Assembly (NCBI RefSeq): GCF_010365305.1
Contig: NZ_CP048279.1
Span: forward strand, 1,488,001-1,552,000
DNA from: Staphylococcus sp. MI 10-1553
GTDB taxonomy: Bacteria > Bacillota > Bacilli > Staphylococcales > Staphylococcaceae
Reading direction: 5' to 3'
DNA length: 64,000 nucleotides
Positions 1 through 8,310 of the stretch are shown here, in pieces. A model generated the notes under the pieces. The model was not told the origin of the DNA. It did no database searches and saw nothing but the letters and a program-made list of their open reading frames with translations. Position 1 is the stretch's first letter. Each line of letters begins with the position of its first letter. Position numbers and translations under genes: made by a program.

Positions 1-384
1 CAACAAGCGAAAGCGAATATCCATCAATATGGTTATGCGGATCAAATTCGTTTAATTGAAGCAGATGCGACAGAAGCATTTGAACTCGTGAATGACCGTA
101 TTTATGATATGATTTTTATCGATGCTGCTAAAGCACAGTCACAACGCTTTTTTGAGCTTTATAGTCCGTTATTACGCGAAAAAGGTGTTATGATTACAGA
201 TAATATTTTATACCATGGTTTCGTTGCGGACATCGATGTGGTAAGAAGTCGCAATGTCAAACAGATGGTAAAAAAGGTACAACGATACAATCAATGGCTA
301 AGTCAACAACATGGTTTTACAACGAATTTTATTCATATGGATGATGGGCTAGCGATATCAATAAAGGAGAGTAAACATGACTGA
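1..384 (+). CDS. trmR: tRNA 5-hydroxyuridine methyltransferase TrmR, 3' part
   Basis: This is the C-terminal 127 codons of a class I SAM-dependent O-methyltransferase of the YrrM family; the 5' end lies outside the window and the frame is open from base 1. The motif FIDAAKAQ, typical of catechol-O-methyltransferase-like enzymes, starts near codon 40. In Bacillus subtilis the homologue TrmR methylates 5-hydroxyuridine at tRNA position 34 to 5-methoxyuridine. The next two genes are the TrhP-type hydroxylation proteins that make the substrate, so the three genes form one modification pathway. The stop codon overlaps the next start by eight bases, which suggests translational coupling. The function is assigned from family and context. 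Confidence 0.88.
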   Translation, partial: QQAKANIHQYGYADQIRLIEADATEAFELVNDRIYDMIFIDAAKAQSQRFFELYSPLLREKGVMITDNILYHGFVADIDVVRSRNVKQMVKKVQRYNQWLSQQHGFTTNFIHMDDGLAISIKESKHD

Positions 385-1306
385 GTTATTAGTGACACCG
401 AAGTCTTTAAGTCACATCGAAACCTTAATTGAAAAAGGGGCAGATGCATTTGTTATCGGTGAAGAAAAGTTTGGCTTGCGATTAGCCGGGGAATTCAATC
501 GAGAAGAGATGAAAAAAGCGGTTGAAATCATTCATCATGCTGGTAAAAAAGCATATGCTGCAGTGAATGGTATTTTCCATAACTACCATATTCTAGCACT
601 TGAAGATTATATTGCATTTTTACATGAAATTAGGGTGGATCGTATCATTTTTGGTGATCCTGCAGTTGTGATGATTGTAAAGCAACAAGAAAACCCTATT
701 CCGTTAAACTGGAATGCAGAAACACTCGTTACGAACCATTTCCAATGTAACTATTGGGGGAGACGTGGTGCGAAAAGAGCGGTGCTTGCTCGTGAGTTGA
801 GTTTAGAAGAAATCTTGAACATAAAAGAAAATAGTGATGTTGAGATTGAAGTGCAAGTCCACGGCATGACGTGTATGTTCCAATCGAAACGTATGCTTTT
901 AGGCAACTACTATACATTCCAAGACCGTCAAATGAAAATTCAACGTAATGAAGCGGCGACGGACAGTCAATTATTACTTTACGATGAAGAGCGTGATAAT
1001 AAATATCCAGTTTTTGAAGATTATAATGGCACGCATATTATGTCGCCGAACGATATTTGTTTAATTGAAGAGTTAGAACCATTGTTTGAAGCGGGAATCG
1101 ACAGCTTTAAAATTGATGGGGTGCTCCAAACAGAAGAATATATTAATGTAGCGACTGAGCAATATCGTGAAGCTATTGATTTATACGAAGAAGATCCAGA
1201 AGCGTATGAAGATGAAAAATTTATGCTTGTAGACCCAATTGAAGCAGTACAACCAGAGCATCGACCGTTTGATGAAGGATTCTATTACAAGCAAACAGTA
1301 TACTAA
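377..1306 (+). CDS. trhP1: U32 family protein, tRNA uridine 5-hydroxylation subunit TrhP1 (YrrN-like)
   Basis: This 309-residue protein belongs to the peptidase U32 family. In B. subtilis, YrrN/YrrO (TrhP1/TrhP2) are needed for prephenate-dependent hydroxylation of wobble uridine in tRNA. It is a shortened, degenerate family member. At the U32 signature it reads VHGMTCMFQSKRMLLG, keeping one cysteine (Cys166) but lacking the second signature cysteine and the downstream cysteine pair present in the next gene. This suggests a partner subunit rather than the iron-sulfur-bearing one. The start overlaps trmR by eight bases, and AAGGAG lies just upstream at about 364-368. trhP2 follows after 18 bases. 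Confidence 0.87.
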   Translation: MTELLVTPKSLSHIETLIEKGADAFVIGEEKFGLRLAGEFNREEMKKAVEIIHHAGKKAYAAVNGIFHNYHILALEDYIAFLHEIRVDRIIFGDPAVVMIVKQQENPIPLNWNAETLVTNHFQCNYWGRRGAKRAVLARELSLEEILNIKENSDVEIEVQVHGMTCMFQSKRMLLGNYYTFQDRQMKIQRNEAATDSQLLLYDEERDNKYPVFEDYNGTHIMSPNDICLIEELEPLFEAGIDSFKIDGVLQTEEYINVATEQYREAIDLYEEDPEAYEDEKFMLVDPIEAVQPEHRPFDEGFYYKQTVY

Positions 1307-1324
1307 AGATAGGAGAGGGCATGG

Positions 1325-2590
1325 ATGAAGGTACTTGAAGCAGTTAAGACAGCAACGAAAGCGAAAATGAAAAAGCCTGAGTTACTCGCACCTGCTGGCA
1401 ATTTAGAAAAGTTAAAAATCGCCGTTCATTACGGTGCAGATGCTGTATTCATCGGCGGTCAAGAGTACGGTTTACGTTCAAATGCGGACAACTTTACAAT
1501 GGACGAAATTCGTGAAGGTGTTGAATTTGCAAATCGTTACGGTGCTAAAATTTATGTGACGACAAATATTATCGCACATGATGAAAATATGGACGGTCTT
1601 GATGACTATTTAGAACAATTAGAAGCGACAGGTGCAACAGGCATTATCGTAGCAGACCCATTAATTATTGAAACGTGTAAACGTGTCGCACCGAAGTTAG
1701 AAATCCATTTATCTACACAGCAATCATTAAGTAACTACAAAGCGGTAGAATATTGGAAAGAAGAAGGCTTAGACCGTGTCGTACTTGCGCGTGAAACAGG
1801 TGCGATGGAAATGCAAGAAATTAAAGATAAAGTGGATATCGAAATTGAAGCTTTCATTCACGGTGCCATGTGTATCGCGTATTCAGGTCGTTGTACATTA
1901 AGTAACCATATGACAGCACGTGATTCTAACCGTGGTGGTTGTTGTCAAAGTTGTCGTTGGGATTATGATTTATTAACAGTTGATAATGACGGCGAACTAG
2001 ATGTCTATTATGAAGATGGCAATGCCGTTCCATTTGCAATGAGTCCACGTGATTTAAAATTAATTGAATCGATTCCAAACATGATGGATTTAGGTATTGA
2101 CTCACTTAAAATCGAAGGCCGAATGAAATCTATTCACTATATTGCAACAGTTGTTTCAGTTTATCGTAAAGTGATTGATGCGTATGCTGCAGACCCAGAA
2201 AACTTCAAAATTAAATCGGAATGGCTCTTTGAATTAGATAAATGTGCGAACCGTGATACAGCACCAGCATTTTTCAAAGGTACACCAGGTTATGAAGAGC
2301 AAATGTTTGGAAATGAATCAAGTAAAAAAGCACCATTTGACTTTATCGGCTTAGTATTAGACTATGATAAAGACAGTCAATTGGCGACAATACAACAAAG
2401 AAATCACTTTAAACCAGGTCAAGAAGTGGAGTTTTTCGGACCTGAAATTCAAACCTTTAAACAAGTCGTCGATAAGATTTATGATGAAGAAGGAAATGAA
2501 CTTGATGCGGCACGACACCCATTACAAATCGTGCAAATCAAAGTTGACCAGCCTATTTATCCAAACAACATGATGCGAAAGGAAGTTTAA
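1325..2590 (+). CDS. trhP2: U32 family protein, tRNA uridine 5-hydroxylation subunit TrhP2 (YrrO-like)
   Basis: This 421-residue protein is the full-length U32 family member of the pair. The PROSITE-type U32 signature is intact at residues 175-193 (EAFIHGAMCIAYSGRCTLS), with Cys183 and Cys190, followed by Cys206, Cys207 and Cys210. These are the cysteines expected to hold an iron-sulfur cluster in the tRNA and rRNA hydroxylation branch of the family (TrhP, RlhA). It is often annotated as a collagenase-like protease, but the neighbourhood with trmR argues for tRNA wobble-uridine hydroxylation. The ATG at 1325 is preceded by AGGAGAGGG. The gene sits four bases ahead of udk, so they are probably co-transcribed. 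Confidence 0.9.
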   Translation: MKVLEAVKTATKAKMKKPELLAPAGNLEKLKIAVHYGADAVFIGGQEYGLRSNADNFTMDEIREGVEFANRYGAKIYVTTNIIAHDENMDGLDDYLEQLEATGATGIIVADPLIIETCKRVAPKLEIHLSTQQSLSNYKAVEYWKEEGLDRVVLARETGAMEMQEIKDKVDIEIEAFIHGAMCIAYSGRCTLSNHMTARDSNRGGCCQSCRWDYDLLTVDNDGELDVYYEDGNAVPFAMSPRDLKLIESIPNMMDLGIDSLKIEGRMKSIHYIATVVSVYRKVIDAYAADPENFKIKSEWLFELDKCANRDTAPAFFKGTPGYEEQMFGNESSKKAPFDFIGLVLDYDKDSQLATIQQRNHFKPGQEVEFFGPEIQTFKQVVDKIYDEEGNELDAARHPLQIVQIKVDQPIYPNNMMRKEV

Positions 2591-2593
2591 AGA

Positions 2594-3217
2594 ATGGCAA
2601 CAACGATCATTGGTATTGCTGGAGGCTCTGGTTCGGGTAAGACATCTGTGACAAATAAAATTATGAATAATTTAGAAGGCCATAGTGTTGCACTCATTGA
2701 ACAAGACTATTATTACAAAGACCAATCACATCTGACATTTGAACAACGTCTTAAAACGAATTATGATCATCCATTTGCGTTTGATAATGATTTGTTAATT
2801 CAAAATCTTAAATCATTACAGTCAGGTCAAAGTGTAGAAGTACCAACCTATGACTATACAAATCATACTCGTAGCGATAAAACGATTGCATTTCAACCTA
2901 AAGATGTTATTATCGTAGAAGGTATATTTGCGCTCGAGAATGAAGAATTGCGCAATATGATGGATGTTAAGATTTACGTAGACACTGATGCAGATTTAAG
3001 AATTTTGCGCCGTCTTGTCAGAGATACTAAAGAGCGTGGTCGTACAATGGAATCTGTAATTGATCAGTATCTTACTGTTGTGAGGCCAATGCACAACCAA
3101 TTTATTGAACCAACGAAAAAATTCGCGGATATTATTATTCCTGAAGGTGGTTCTAACAAAGTTGCTATTGACATTATGACAACTAAGATCCAAGCACTTG
3201 TACGTAAAAAAGATTAA
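2594..3217 (+). CDS. udk: uridine kinase
   Basis: This 207-residue uridine/cytidine kinase phosphorylates uridine and cytidine to their monophosphates in pyrimidine salvage, in the cytoplasm. The Walker A loop GGSGSGKT is at residues 10-17. Other family features are EQDYYYKD near residue 37, the nucleoside-binding segment YDHPFAFD near residue 57, and VEGIFAL near residue 108. The length matches the bacterial family. It lies between trhP2 and greA in the order seen in other Bacillales, with 3-4 base spacing on the 5' side, and is likely read through from the trmR-trhP transcript. Confidence 0.96.
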   Translation: MATTIIGIAGGSGSGKTSVTNKIMNNLEGHSVALIEQDYYYKDQSHLTFEQRLKTNYDHPFAFDNDLLIQNLKSLQSGQSVEVPTYDYTNHTRSDKTIAFQPKDVIIVEGIFALENEELRNMMDVKIYVDTDADLRILRRLVRDTKERGRTMESVIDQYLTVVRPMHNQFIEPTKKFADIIIPEGGSNKVAIDIMTTKIQALVRKKD

Positions 3218-3243
3218 ATCATAGTTAAAGGAAGATGCAGACA

Positions 3244-3720
3244 ATGGAAAACCAAAAACAATATCCAATGACGCAAGAAGGATACGAAAAACTTGAAAAA
3301 GAATTAGAAGAATTAAAAACAGTCAAACGCCCTGAAGTCGTTGAAAAAATTAAAGTTGCACGTAGTTTTGGTGACTTATCAGAGAACTCAGAGTACGATG
3401 CAGCGAAAGATGAACAAGGCTTTATTGAGCAGGACATTCAACGTATTGAAACAATGTTACGCCATGCTTTAATCATTGAAGACACAGGCGATAACCATGT
3501 TGTCCAGATTGGTAAAACTGTAACATTCGTTGAGCTTCCAGGTAATGACGAAGAATCTTATCAAATCGTGGGTTCAGCAGAATCTGATGCTTTTAACGGC
3601 AAGATTTCAAACGAATCTCCAATGGCACAAGCACTTATCGGTAAACAATTAGATGACGAAGTACGCGTACCACTACCAAATGGTGGCGAAATGAACGTTA
3701 AAATTGTAGATATTCAATAA
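3244..3720 (+). CDS. greA: transcription elongation factor GreA
   Basis: GreA rescues backtracked RNA polymerase by stimulating cleavage of the nascent RNA 3' end. The protein has 158 residues when started at the ATG at 3244. The upstream in-frame ATG at 3235 touches the ribosome binding site AAAGGAAG (3227-3234) and is too close to be used, whereas 3244 is nine bases away and gives the usual staphylococcal N-terminus [13 protein letters not shown]. The N-terminal half is the two-helix coiled coil with the acidic tip DLSENSEYD near residues 41-49. The C-terminal half is the FKBP-like domain ending in [14 protein letters not shown] terminator follows at 3802. Confidence 0.96.
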   Translation: MENQKQYPMTQEGYEKLEKELEELKTVKRPEVVEKIKVARSFGDLSENSEYDAAKDEQGFIEQDIQRIETMLRHALIIEDTGDNHVVQIGKTVTFVELPGNDEESYQIVGSAESDAFNGKISNESPMAQALIGKQLDDEVRVPLPNGGEMNVKIVDIQ

Positions 3721-3801
3721 TCAATATCGTCATTTTGCATGAATAAGCATTTAAATTGATTTTACATTTTAATATTTAATGTGATGCATCGTAAGAAAAT
3801 G

Positions 3802-3835
3802 GCTGGGAAAACTTCATTGTATCCCAGCTTATTTC
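3802..3835 (+). terminator. intrinsic terminator after greA
   Basis: A 7-base-pair stem, GCTGGGA (3802-3808) with TCCCAGC (3822-3828), closes a 13-base loop and is followed by the T-rich TTATTTCTAT. Nearly the same hairpin, GCTGGGAAAACTT then ATCCCAGC, recurs at 39584-39606 next to recO/glyQS, so it belongs to a dispersed terminator family. Confidence 0.75.
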
Positions 3836-3924
3836 TATGCCTATAGATATTATTAGAAGTTAACCATCCTAAGAGCGGGTGCCATAATTCCGAGCGATAA
3901 CATCTTATATTCATCAATACTTAA

Positions 3925-3953
3925 TTGTCACTGATACTATATAATGATAAAAT
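3925..3953 (+). promoter_or_regulatory. SigA-type promoter for the pxp operon
   Basis: The -35 candidate TTGTCA is at 3925-3930 and the -10 TAAAAT at 3948-3953, with a 17-base spacer. TGA directly before the -10 gives an extended -10 element. It lies about 37 bases ahead of the pxpB start and after the greA terminator, so the pxp genes appear to form a separate transcription unit. No operator was recognised. Confidence 0.6.
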
Positions 3954-3989
3954 ATATAATTGTAAGGGCTTTCCGAAAGGGGGATGCAC

Positions 3990-4724
3990 ATGCATTTTCG
4001 ACAAATTAGTGAGCAATCTTTTATGATTTATTTCAAAGCCGAAATTAGTGAATCGGTATATGAACATGTCAACGCTGTAGTGGAATTTATTCAAATGATG
4101 AACCATCCGCACATTCATGAAATCGTACCTTCTTATCGTGCAATTATGGTATATTTCGATGGCATTCAAACAGATTTCGAAATGTTAATTAAAGCACTAC
4201 AACTTGATACATTCAACATGCAACTAAGCAAGGCGAGTACGGGGCAAAAAAGAATCGTTAATATCCCAGTACTATATGGTGGGAAATGGGGGCCAGATAT
4301 TGAGATTGTAGCAGATCATAACAATTTAACGGTTGATGAAGTGATTCAATATCATACGGAAAGTCATTATCTTGTTTATATGATTGGTTTTATGCCCGGA
4401 TTTCCATTTTTAGGCGGTTTGAGCCCTCATCTTCATACACCGAGAAAAGAAGAACCAAGAATTAAAATCGATGCAGGCTCAGTTGGGATTGCGAATAATC
4501 AAACAGGTTTATATCCATCTGATTCACCAGGAGGTTGGCAAATTATTGGACGTACACCGATTGATGTTTTTAATCCGAAACGGGAGACTAAAATTTTATA
4601 TCAACCTGGCGACAGAATTAAATTTTATTCCATTAATGAAGAACAATTTTTACATATTCAAAAGTATGTGACTAAAAATCAATTAGACTATGATGAATGG
4701 GTGATGATAGAAGATGTCCATTAA
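3990..4724 (+). CDS. pxpB: 5-oxoprolinase subunit PxpB (KipI-like, carboxyltransferase subdomain C/D)
   Basis: This 244-residue protein belongs to the AHS1/KipI family, also called carboxyltransferase domain subdomain C and D. Typical motifs are GFMPGFPFLGGL near residue 134 and SVGIANNQTGLYP followed by SPGGWQIIGRTP near residues 165-195. With PxpA and PxpC it is expected to form the ATP-dependent bacterial 5-oxoprolinase that opens 5-oxoproline to glutamate. The homologous domain in urea carboxylase is half of the carboxyltransferase. The ATG at 3990 is chosen because AAGGGGG (3977-3983) is six bases away; the in-frame ATG at 3984 touches it. The gene overlaps pxpC by 11 bases. Confidence 0.9.
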   Translation: MHFRQISEQSFMIYFKAEISESVYEHVNAVVEFIQMMNHPHIHEIVPSYRAIMVYFDGIQTDFEMLIKALQLDTFNMQLSKASTGQKRIVNIPVLYGGKWGPDIEIVADHNNLTVDEVIQYHTESHYLVYMIGFMPGFPFLGGLSPHLHTPRKEEPRIKIDAGSVGIANNQTGLYPSDSPGGWQIIGRTPIDVFNPKRETKILYQPGDRIKFYSINEEQFLHIQKYVTKNQLDYDEWVMIEDVH

Positions 4725-5739
4725 AATAATCAAACCTGGATTGTTTACGACAGTTCAAGACAAAGGACGTATAGGCCATCAGTTTGAGGGTTATTCTCCT
4801 GCTGGCGTGATGGATCGCCCGAGTTATGACATATTAAACACTTTATTAGAAACAGAGGGACAACCCGCATTAGAATTCACGATGATTGGCCCAACGATCA
4901 AATTTCTCGATCAAAACTTATTTGCGATGACAGGTGCACCATTTTCAGCCACGTTAAATGGCCAACCCGTGCCACATCAAACTGTCATCAAGGTTGAAAA
5001 AAATGATGTATTAGAAATAGGGCGTGTCATTCATGGGATGCGTGGTTATATAGGATTTGCGAAACCATTAGATATTCTACTCTTTGAAGGCAGCTATGCG
5101 ACACATACACGTACAGGAATTGGTGGTTTCAAAGGACGTACATTGAAAGCCAATGATATTATTCCAACACAACCCTCTTATTTAGATTATCAGCTCATCG
5201 GTCGTTCGAGTGATTTTTCAAGTTTTACCAAAGCGCGACAATTACCGATTGGATTGATGGATGGACCACAACTAGAATCGTTTACACGACGTACGATTAA
5301 AGAACTTGAGCAGTTAGAATTCACTATTTCAGAAAATTCAGATCGTATGGGTTACCGACTTAAAGGTCCATCGATACAACCTTTTACAGATGCCGACATT
5401 ATTTCTGAACCAGTCGCATTAGGAAGTGTGCAAGTTCCTAAAGATGGTCACCCGATTATTTTACTCAACGACCGACAAACGGTAGGAGGTTATACAAAAA
5501 TCGGAACAGTGATCGATTGTGATATTGTTGATATTGTCCAAAAACAACCTGGTGATAAGGTGAAATTTGAATGGATGACATTTAATGAGGCGAATGAAAT
5601 CTTAGCACGAAAAAATAGAAAGTTAGAAGAGGCGAAAGCACAAATTCGTCAACGGCCTCAACGCTTACTGCACAACATTAGACCTACGCAACAAAAAATT
5701 AAAACGGTTCTAAAAGGAGATAGTATATCATGGACTTAA
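4714..5739 (+). CDS. pxpC: 5-oxoprolinase subunit PxpC (KipA-like, carboxyltransferase subdomain A/B)
   Basis: This 341-residue protein is of the AHS2/KipA family (carboxyltransferase domain subdomain A and B). It begins MSIKIIKPGLFTTVQDKGR, the usual family N-terminus, and carries GYSPAGVMD near residue 26 and TESG-like core segments further on. PxpB and PxpC form a complex; in urea carboxylase the equivalent halves are fused and transfer carboxyl from biotin. Overlaps with pxpB upstream (11 bases) and with the biotin carrier gene downstream (10 bases) point to tight translational coupling and equimolar expression. The older name KipA (kinase inhibitor antagonist) comes from B. subtilis and is not a likely role here. 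Confidence 0.9.
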   Translation: MSIKIIKPGLFTTVQDKGRIGHQFEGYSPAGVMDRPSYDILNTLLETEGQPALEFTMIGPTIKFLDQNLFAMTGAPFSATLNGQPVPHQTVIKVEKNDVLEIGRVIHGMRGYIGFAKPLDILLFEGSYATHTRTGIGGFKGRTLKANDIIPTQPSYLDYQLIGRSSDFSSFTKARQLPIGLMDGPQLESFTRRTIKELEQLEFTISENSDRMGYRLKGPSIQPFTDADIISEPVALGSVQVPKDGHPIILLNDRQTVGGYTKIGTVIDCDIVDIVQKQPGDKVKFEWMTFNEANEILARKNRKLEEAKAQIRQRPQRLLHNIRPTQQKIKTVLKGDSISWT

Positions 5740-6176
5740 AACAAATCGAGCAAACATTAAATTTATTAAAGCAATATGGCGCGAAGCATTTTAAATATCG
5801 TGATGACGAGATGGAGCTAGAATTGGATTTATCGTCCATTCAACAAACAGAAGCGCCTGTAGACCAACAACAAGGTACGCAACTGTCAAACCATCACGTA
5901 GAACAAGCTCAGCAAACGACTGATCGTTCAGAAGATGATACAAAAGCGATTCGCTCTCAGATGATTGGCACATTTTATTTACAAGATGAAAAAGAACTAA
6001 CAAAACCTGCTGTAAAAGTGGGCGATAAAGTCAATAAAGGAGATATTATCGGCTACATTGAAGCGATGAAAGTGATGAATGAAGTGACAGCAGATGAATC
6101 GGGTGAAGTCCAAGAATTGTTGGTCGGTCATGGTGAAAATATTGAATTCAATCAAGTCATCTTAACATTGAAGTAA
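5730..6176 (+). CDS. accB: biotin carboxyl carrier protein of the pxp cluster
   Basis: This 148-residue protein is a biotin carboxyl carrier protein. The C-terminal biotinyl domain contains EAMKVMNE with the biotin-accepting lysine at Lys114. The N-terminal 35 residues resemble those of AccB, and residues 45-75 are a Gln-rich linker. Its start lies inside the end of pxpC, and a biotin carboxylase follows 12 bases after the stop, so it carries carboxybiotin for this cluster. Staphylococci normally have a second accBC pair for fatty acid synthesis elsewhere; that is known of the genus and cannot be seen here. The partner carboxyltransferase is therefore probably PxpB/PxpC rather than AccA/AccD (inference). 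Confidence 0.88.
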   Translation: MDLKQIEQTLNLLKQYGAKHFKYRDDEMELELDLSSIQQTEAPVDQQQGTQLSNHHVEQAQQTTDRSEDDTKAIRSQMIGTFYLQDEKELTKPAVKVGDKVNKGDIIGYIEAMKVMNEVTADESGEVQELLVGHGENIEFNQVILTLK

Positions 6177-6188
6177 AGGGGGGATAAC

Positions 6189-7559
6189 ATGTTTCGAGTA
6201 TTAGTTGCAAACCGAGGTGAAATTGCGGTTCGTATTATACGCGCGTTAAGAGAGCTGAAAATGGAGTCCGTCGCTATTTATGCTGTTGGTGATGAAAATA
6301 GTCTCCACGTTAAGTTAGCAGATCAGGCGGTTTGTATCGGACAAGCGAATCCTTTAGACAGTTACTTAAATATACGTAAAATATTAGCTGCTGCTGAAAT
6401 TACAAAAGCAAACGCCATTCATCCTGGTTATGGCTTTTTATCTGAAAGTCCTGCGTTTGCTGAAAAGATTGAAAATGAAGGGCTTTACTTTATCGGACCG
6501 ACGAAAGAAACGATGCAACGAATGGGCGATAAAATTACTGCACGTCAAACCGTTGATGAAGCAGGTGTGCCGATTATACCAGGATCTAAATCATCAGTCG
6601 AATCCGTTGATGAAATTAAAGCACTTGCTGAAGAAATCGGTTATCCACTTGTTATTAAAGCGGCGAGTGGTGGCGGCGGAAAAGGCATTCGTATCGTGAA
6701 AGAAGAGTCACAACTTGAGCGTGCTTTTAAAGAGGCGAAAAGCGAAGGAAACAAATATTTCAATGACGATCGTGTCTATGTTGAAGCTTTTATACCTGTT
6801 GCTAAACATGTCGAAGTACAAGTGCTTGGAGATGGACAATCACGTTATATTCATTTAGGGGAACGTGACTGTTCAGTGCAGCGTAAAAACCAAAAACTGA
6901 TTGAAGAGTCACCATGTAGTGCATTAACTGAAGAAAAGCGTGAGAAGATTTGTAATGATGCTGTAAAAGTCGCAAAAGCAGCACAATATCGGAGTGCGGG
7001 TACGATTGAATTCCTAGTCACTGAAGATGCGTATTATTTTATTGAAATGAATGCACGTATTCAAGTTGAGCATACAGTGACGGAAATGCGTACAGATGTC
7101 GACTTAGTACGTGAACAATTACGAATTATGCAAGACGGCACACTCTCACTTACACAAGATGATATTCATTTTTATGGGCATGTCATTGAAGCTAGAATTA
7201 ATGCAGAAGACCCACAAAAAGCATTTCGTCCGACACCTGGTACAGTTCAAAGATTACATTTGCCACAAGGATTTAATGTACGTGTTGACTCTTTACTTTA
7301 TAGTGGTTATACTGTTTCTTCATATTATGATTCACTTGTCGCTAAAGTGATCGTCAAAGGTGAAAATCGTGCACATGCGATTGAAAAATTAAAAGTAACA
7401 TTAGATGAACTTGTTATTGATGGCTTTACTACGACGGCAGATTTCTTATATGCAGTATTATCTTATCCACCATATTATGAGGGCGATGCACGCGATGTAG
7501 ACATTAAATTCTTAGATCGTTATCGTATTTTCAAGGAGGAGAATGAAGATGAAAGTTGA
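6189..7559 (+). CDS. accC: biotin carboxylase of the pxp cluster
   Basis: This 456-residue biotin carboxylase uses ATP and bicarbonate to carboxylate biotin on the carrier protein. It has the N-terminal [18 protein letters not shown] segment, an ATP-grasp domain with [14 protein letters not shown] near residues 156-169, the bicarbonate/biotin motif [15 protein letters not shown] near residues 228-242, and [14 protein letters not shown] near residues 281-294. The length matches AccC. AAAGGGGGG lies seven or so bases before the ATG. The stop lies 11 bases inside the beginning of the pxpA reading region. It is placed between the carrier protein and PxpA, which ties it to 5-oxoproline metabolism rather than fatty acid synthesis. 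Confidence 0.9.
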   Translation: MFRVLVANRGEIAVRIIRALRELKMESVAIYAVGDENSLHVKLADQAVCIGQANPLDSYLNIRKILAAAEITKANAIHPGYGFLSESPAFAEKIENEGLYFIGPTKETMQRMGDKITARQTVDEAGVPIIPGSKSSVESVDEIKALAEEIGYPLVIKAASGGGGKGIRIVKEESQLERAFKEAKSEGNKYFNDDRVYVEAFIPVAKHVEVQVLGDGQSRYIHLGERDCSVQRKNQKLIEESPCSALTEEKREKICNDAVKVAKAAQYRSAGTIEFLVTEDAYYFIEMNARIQVEHTVTEMRTDVDLVREQLRIMQDGTLSLTQDDIHFYGHVIEARINAEDPQKAFRPTPGTVQRLHLPQGFNVRVDSLLYSGYTVSSYYDSLVAKVIVKGENRAHAIEKLKVTLDELVIDGFTTTADFLYAVLSYPPYYEGDARDVDIKFLDRYRIFKEENEDES

Positions 7560-8307
7560 TTTAAACTGTGATTTAGGAGAAAGTTTTGGTAACTATCAAA
7601 TCGGTAACGACAGAAAGGTTTTACCTTTGATTACTTCTGCTAATGTTGCATGTGGTTTTCATGCCGGTGATGAAAATGTGATGTCAGAAACTGTGCGACG
7701 TGCTAAAGAAAACGGCGTGAGTGTAGGCGCGCATCCTGGTTTTCCTGATTTACAAGGTTTTGGCCGACGCAATATGGATATGTCTTTAACTGAGATTTAT
7801 AACATGGTCGTTTATCAAGTGGGCGCTTTAAAAATGTTTTGTGATATTAACGGTGTTGTGCTTAATCATGTCAAACCGCATGGCGCACTTTATCAAATGG
7901 CCGTGAGAGATGAAGCAATTGCACGTACGATTGCCTCTGCTGTTTATGATATTGATCCACAATTGTATTTAGTCGGATTATCAAAATCTATACTCATTGA
8001 TGCAGGCAAAGCACAAGGGCTTAAAGTTGCCTCTGAAGTATTTGCAGACCGTCGTTACGAAAGTGATGGCCAATTAGTGAGTCGTAAAAAAGATGGTGCC
8101 ACGATTGAAGACAGTGAAGAAGCCATTGCGCAAGTTGTACAAATGGTAACAGAAGGCACAGTTAAAGCAGTTTCAGGTGAAGTGATTGAAATTGAAGCGG
8201 ATACAATTTGCATTCATGGTGATGGTGCACATGCACTTGAATTTGTTAAAGAAATTCGTTCGCGTTTATCAGAGGTGAATGTCGATATTGTAACTTTAGG
8301 GGGTTAA
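7549..8307 (+). CDS. pxpA: 5-oxoprolinase subunit PxpA (LamB/YcsF family)
   Basis: This 252-residue protein of the LamB/YcsF family is the catalytic-type subunit of the bacterial ATP-dependent 5-oxoprolinase. Family hallmarks are [12 protein letters not shown] at the N-terminus, [13 protein letters not shown] near residues 29-41, [17 protein letters not shown] near residues 58-74, and [10 protein letters not shown] near residue 106. Two in-frame ATG codons exist; AAGGAGG (7533-7539) is nine bases from the ATG at 7549 and only three from the one at 7543, so 7549 is chosen. It overlaps the end of the biotin carboxylase gene by 11 bases and is followed three bases later by the transporter gene. 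Confidence 0.92.
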   Translation: MKVDLNCDLGESFGNYQIGNDRKVLPLITSANVACGFHAGDENVMSETVRRAKENGVSVGAHPGFPDLQGFGRRNMDMSLTEIYNMVVYQVGALKMFCDINGVVLNHVKPHGALYQMAVRDEAIARTIASAVYDIDPQLYLVGLSKSILIDAGKAQGLKVASEVFADRRYESDGQLVSRKKDGATIEDSEEAIAQVVQMVTEGTVKAVSGEVIEIEADTICIHGDGAHALEFVKEIRSRLSEVNVDIVTLGG

Positions 8308-8310
8308 GCG

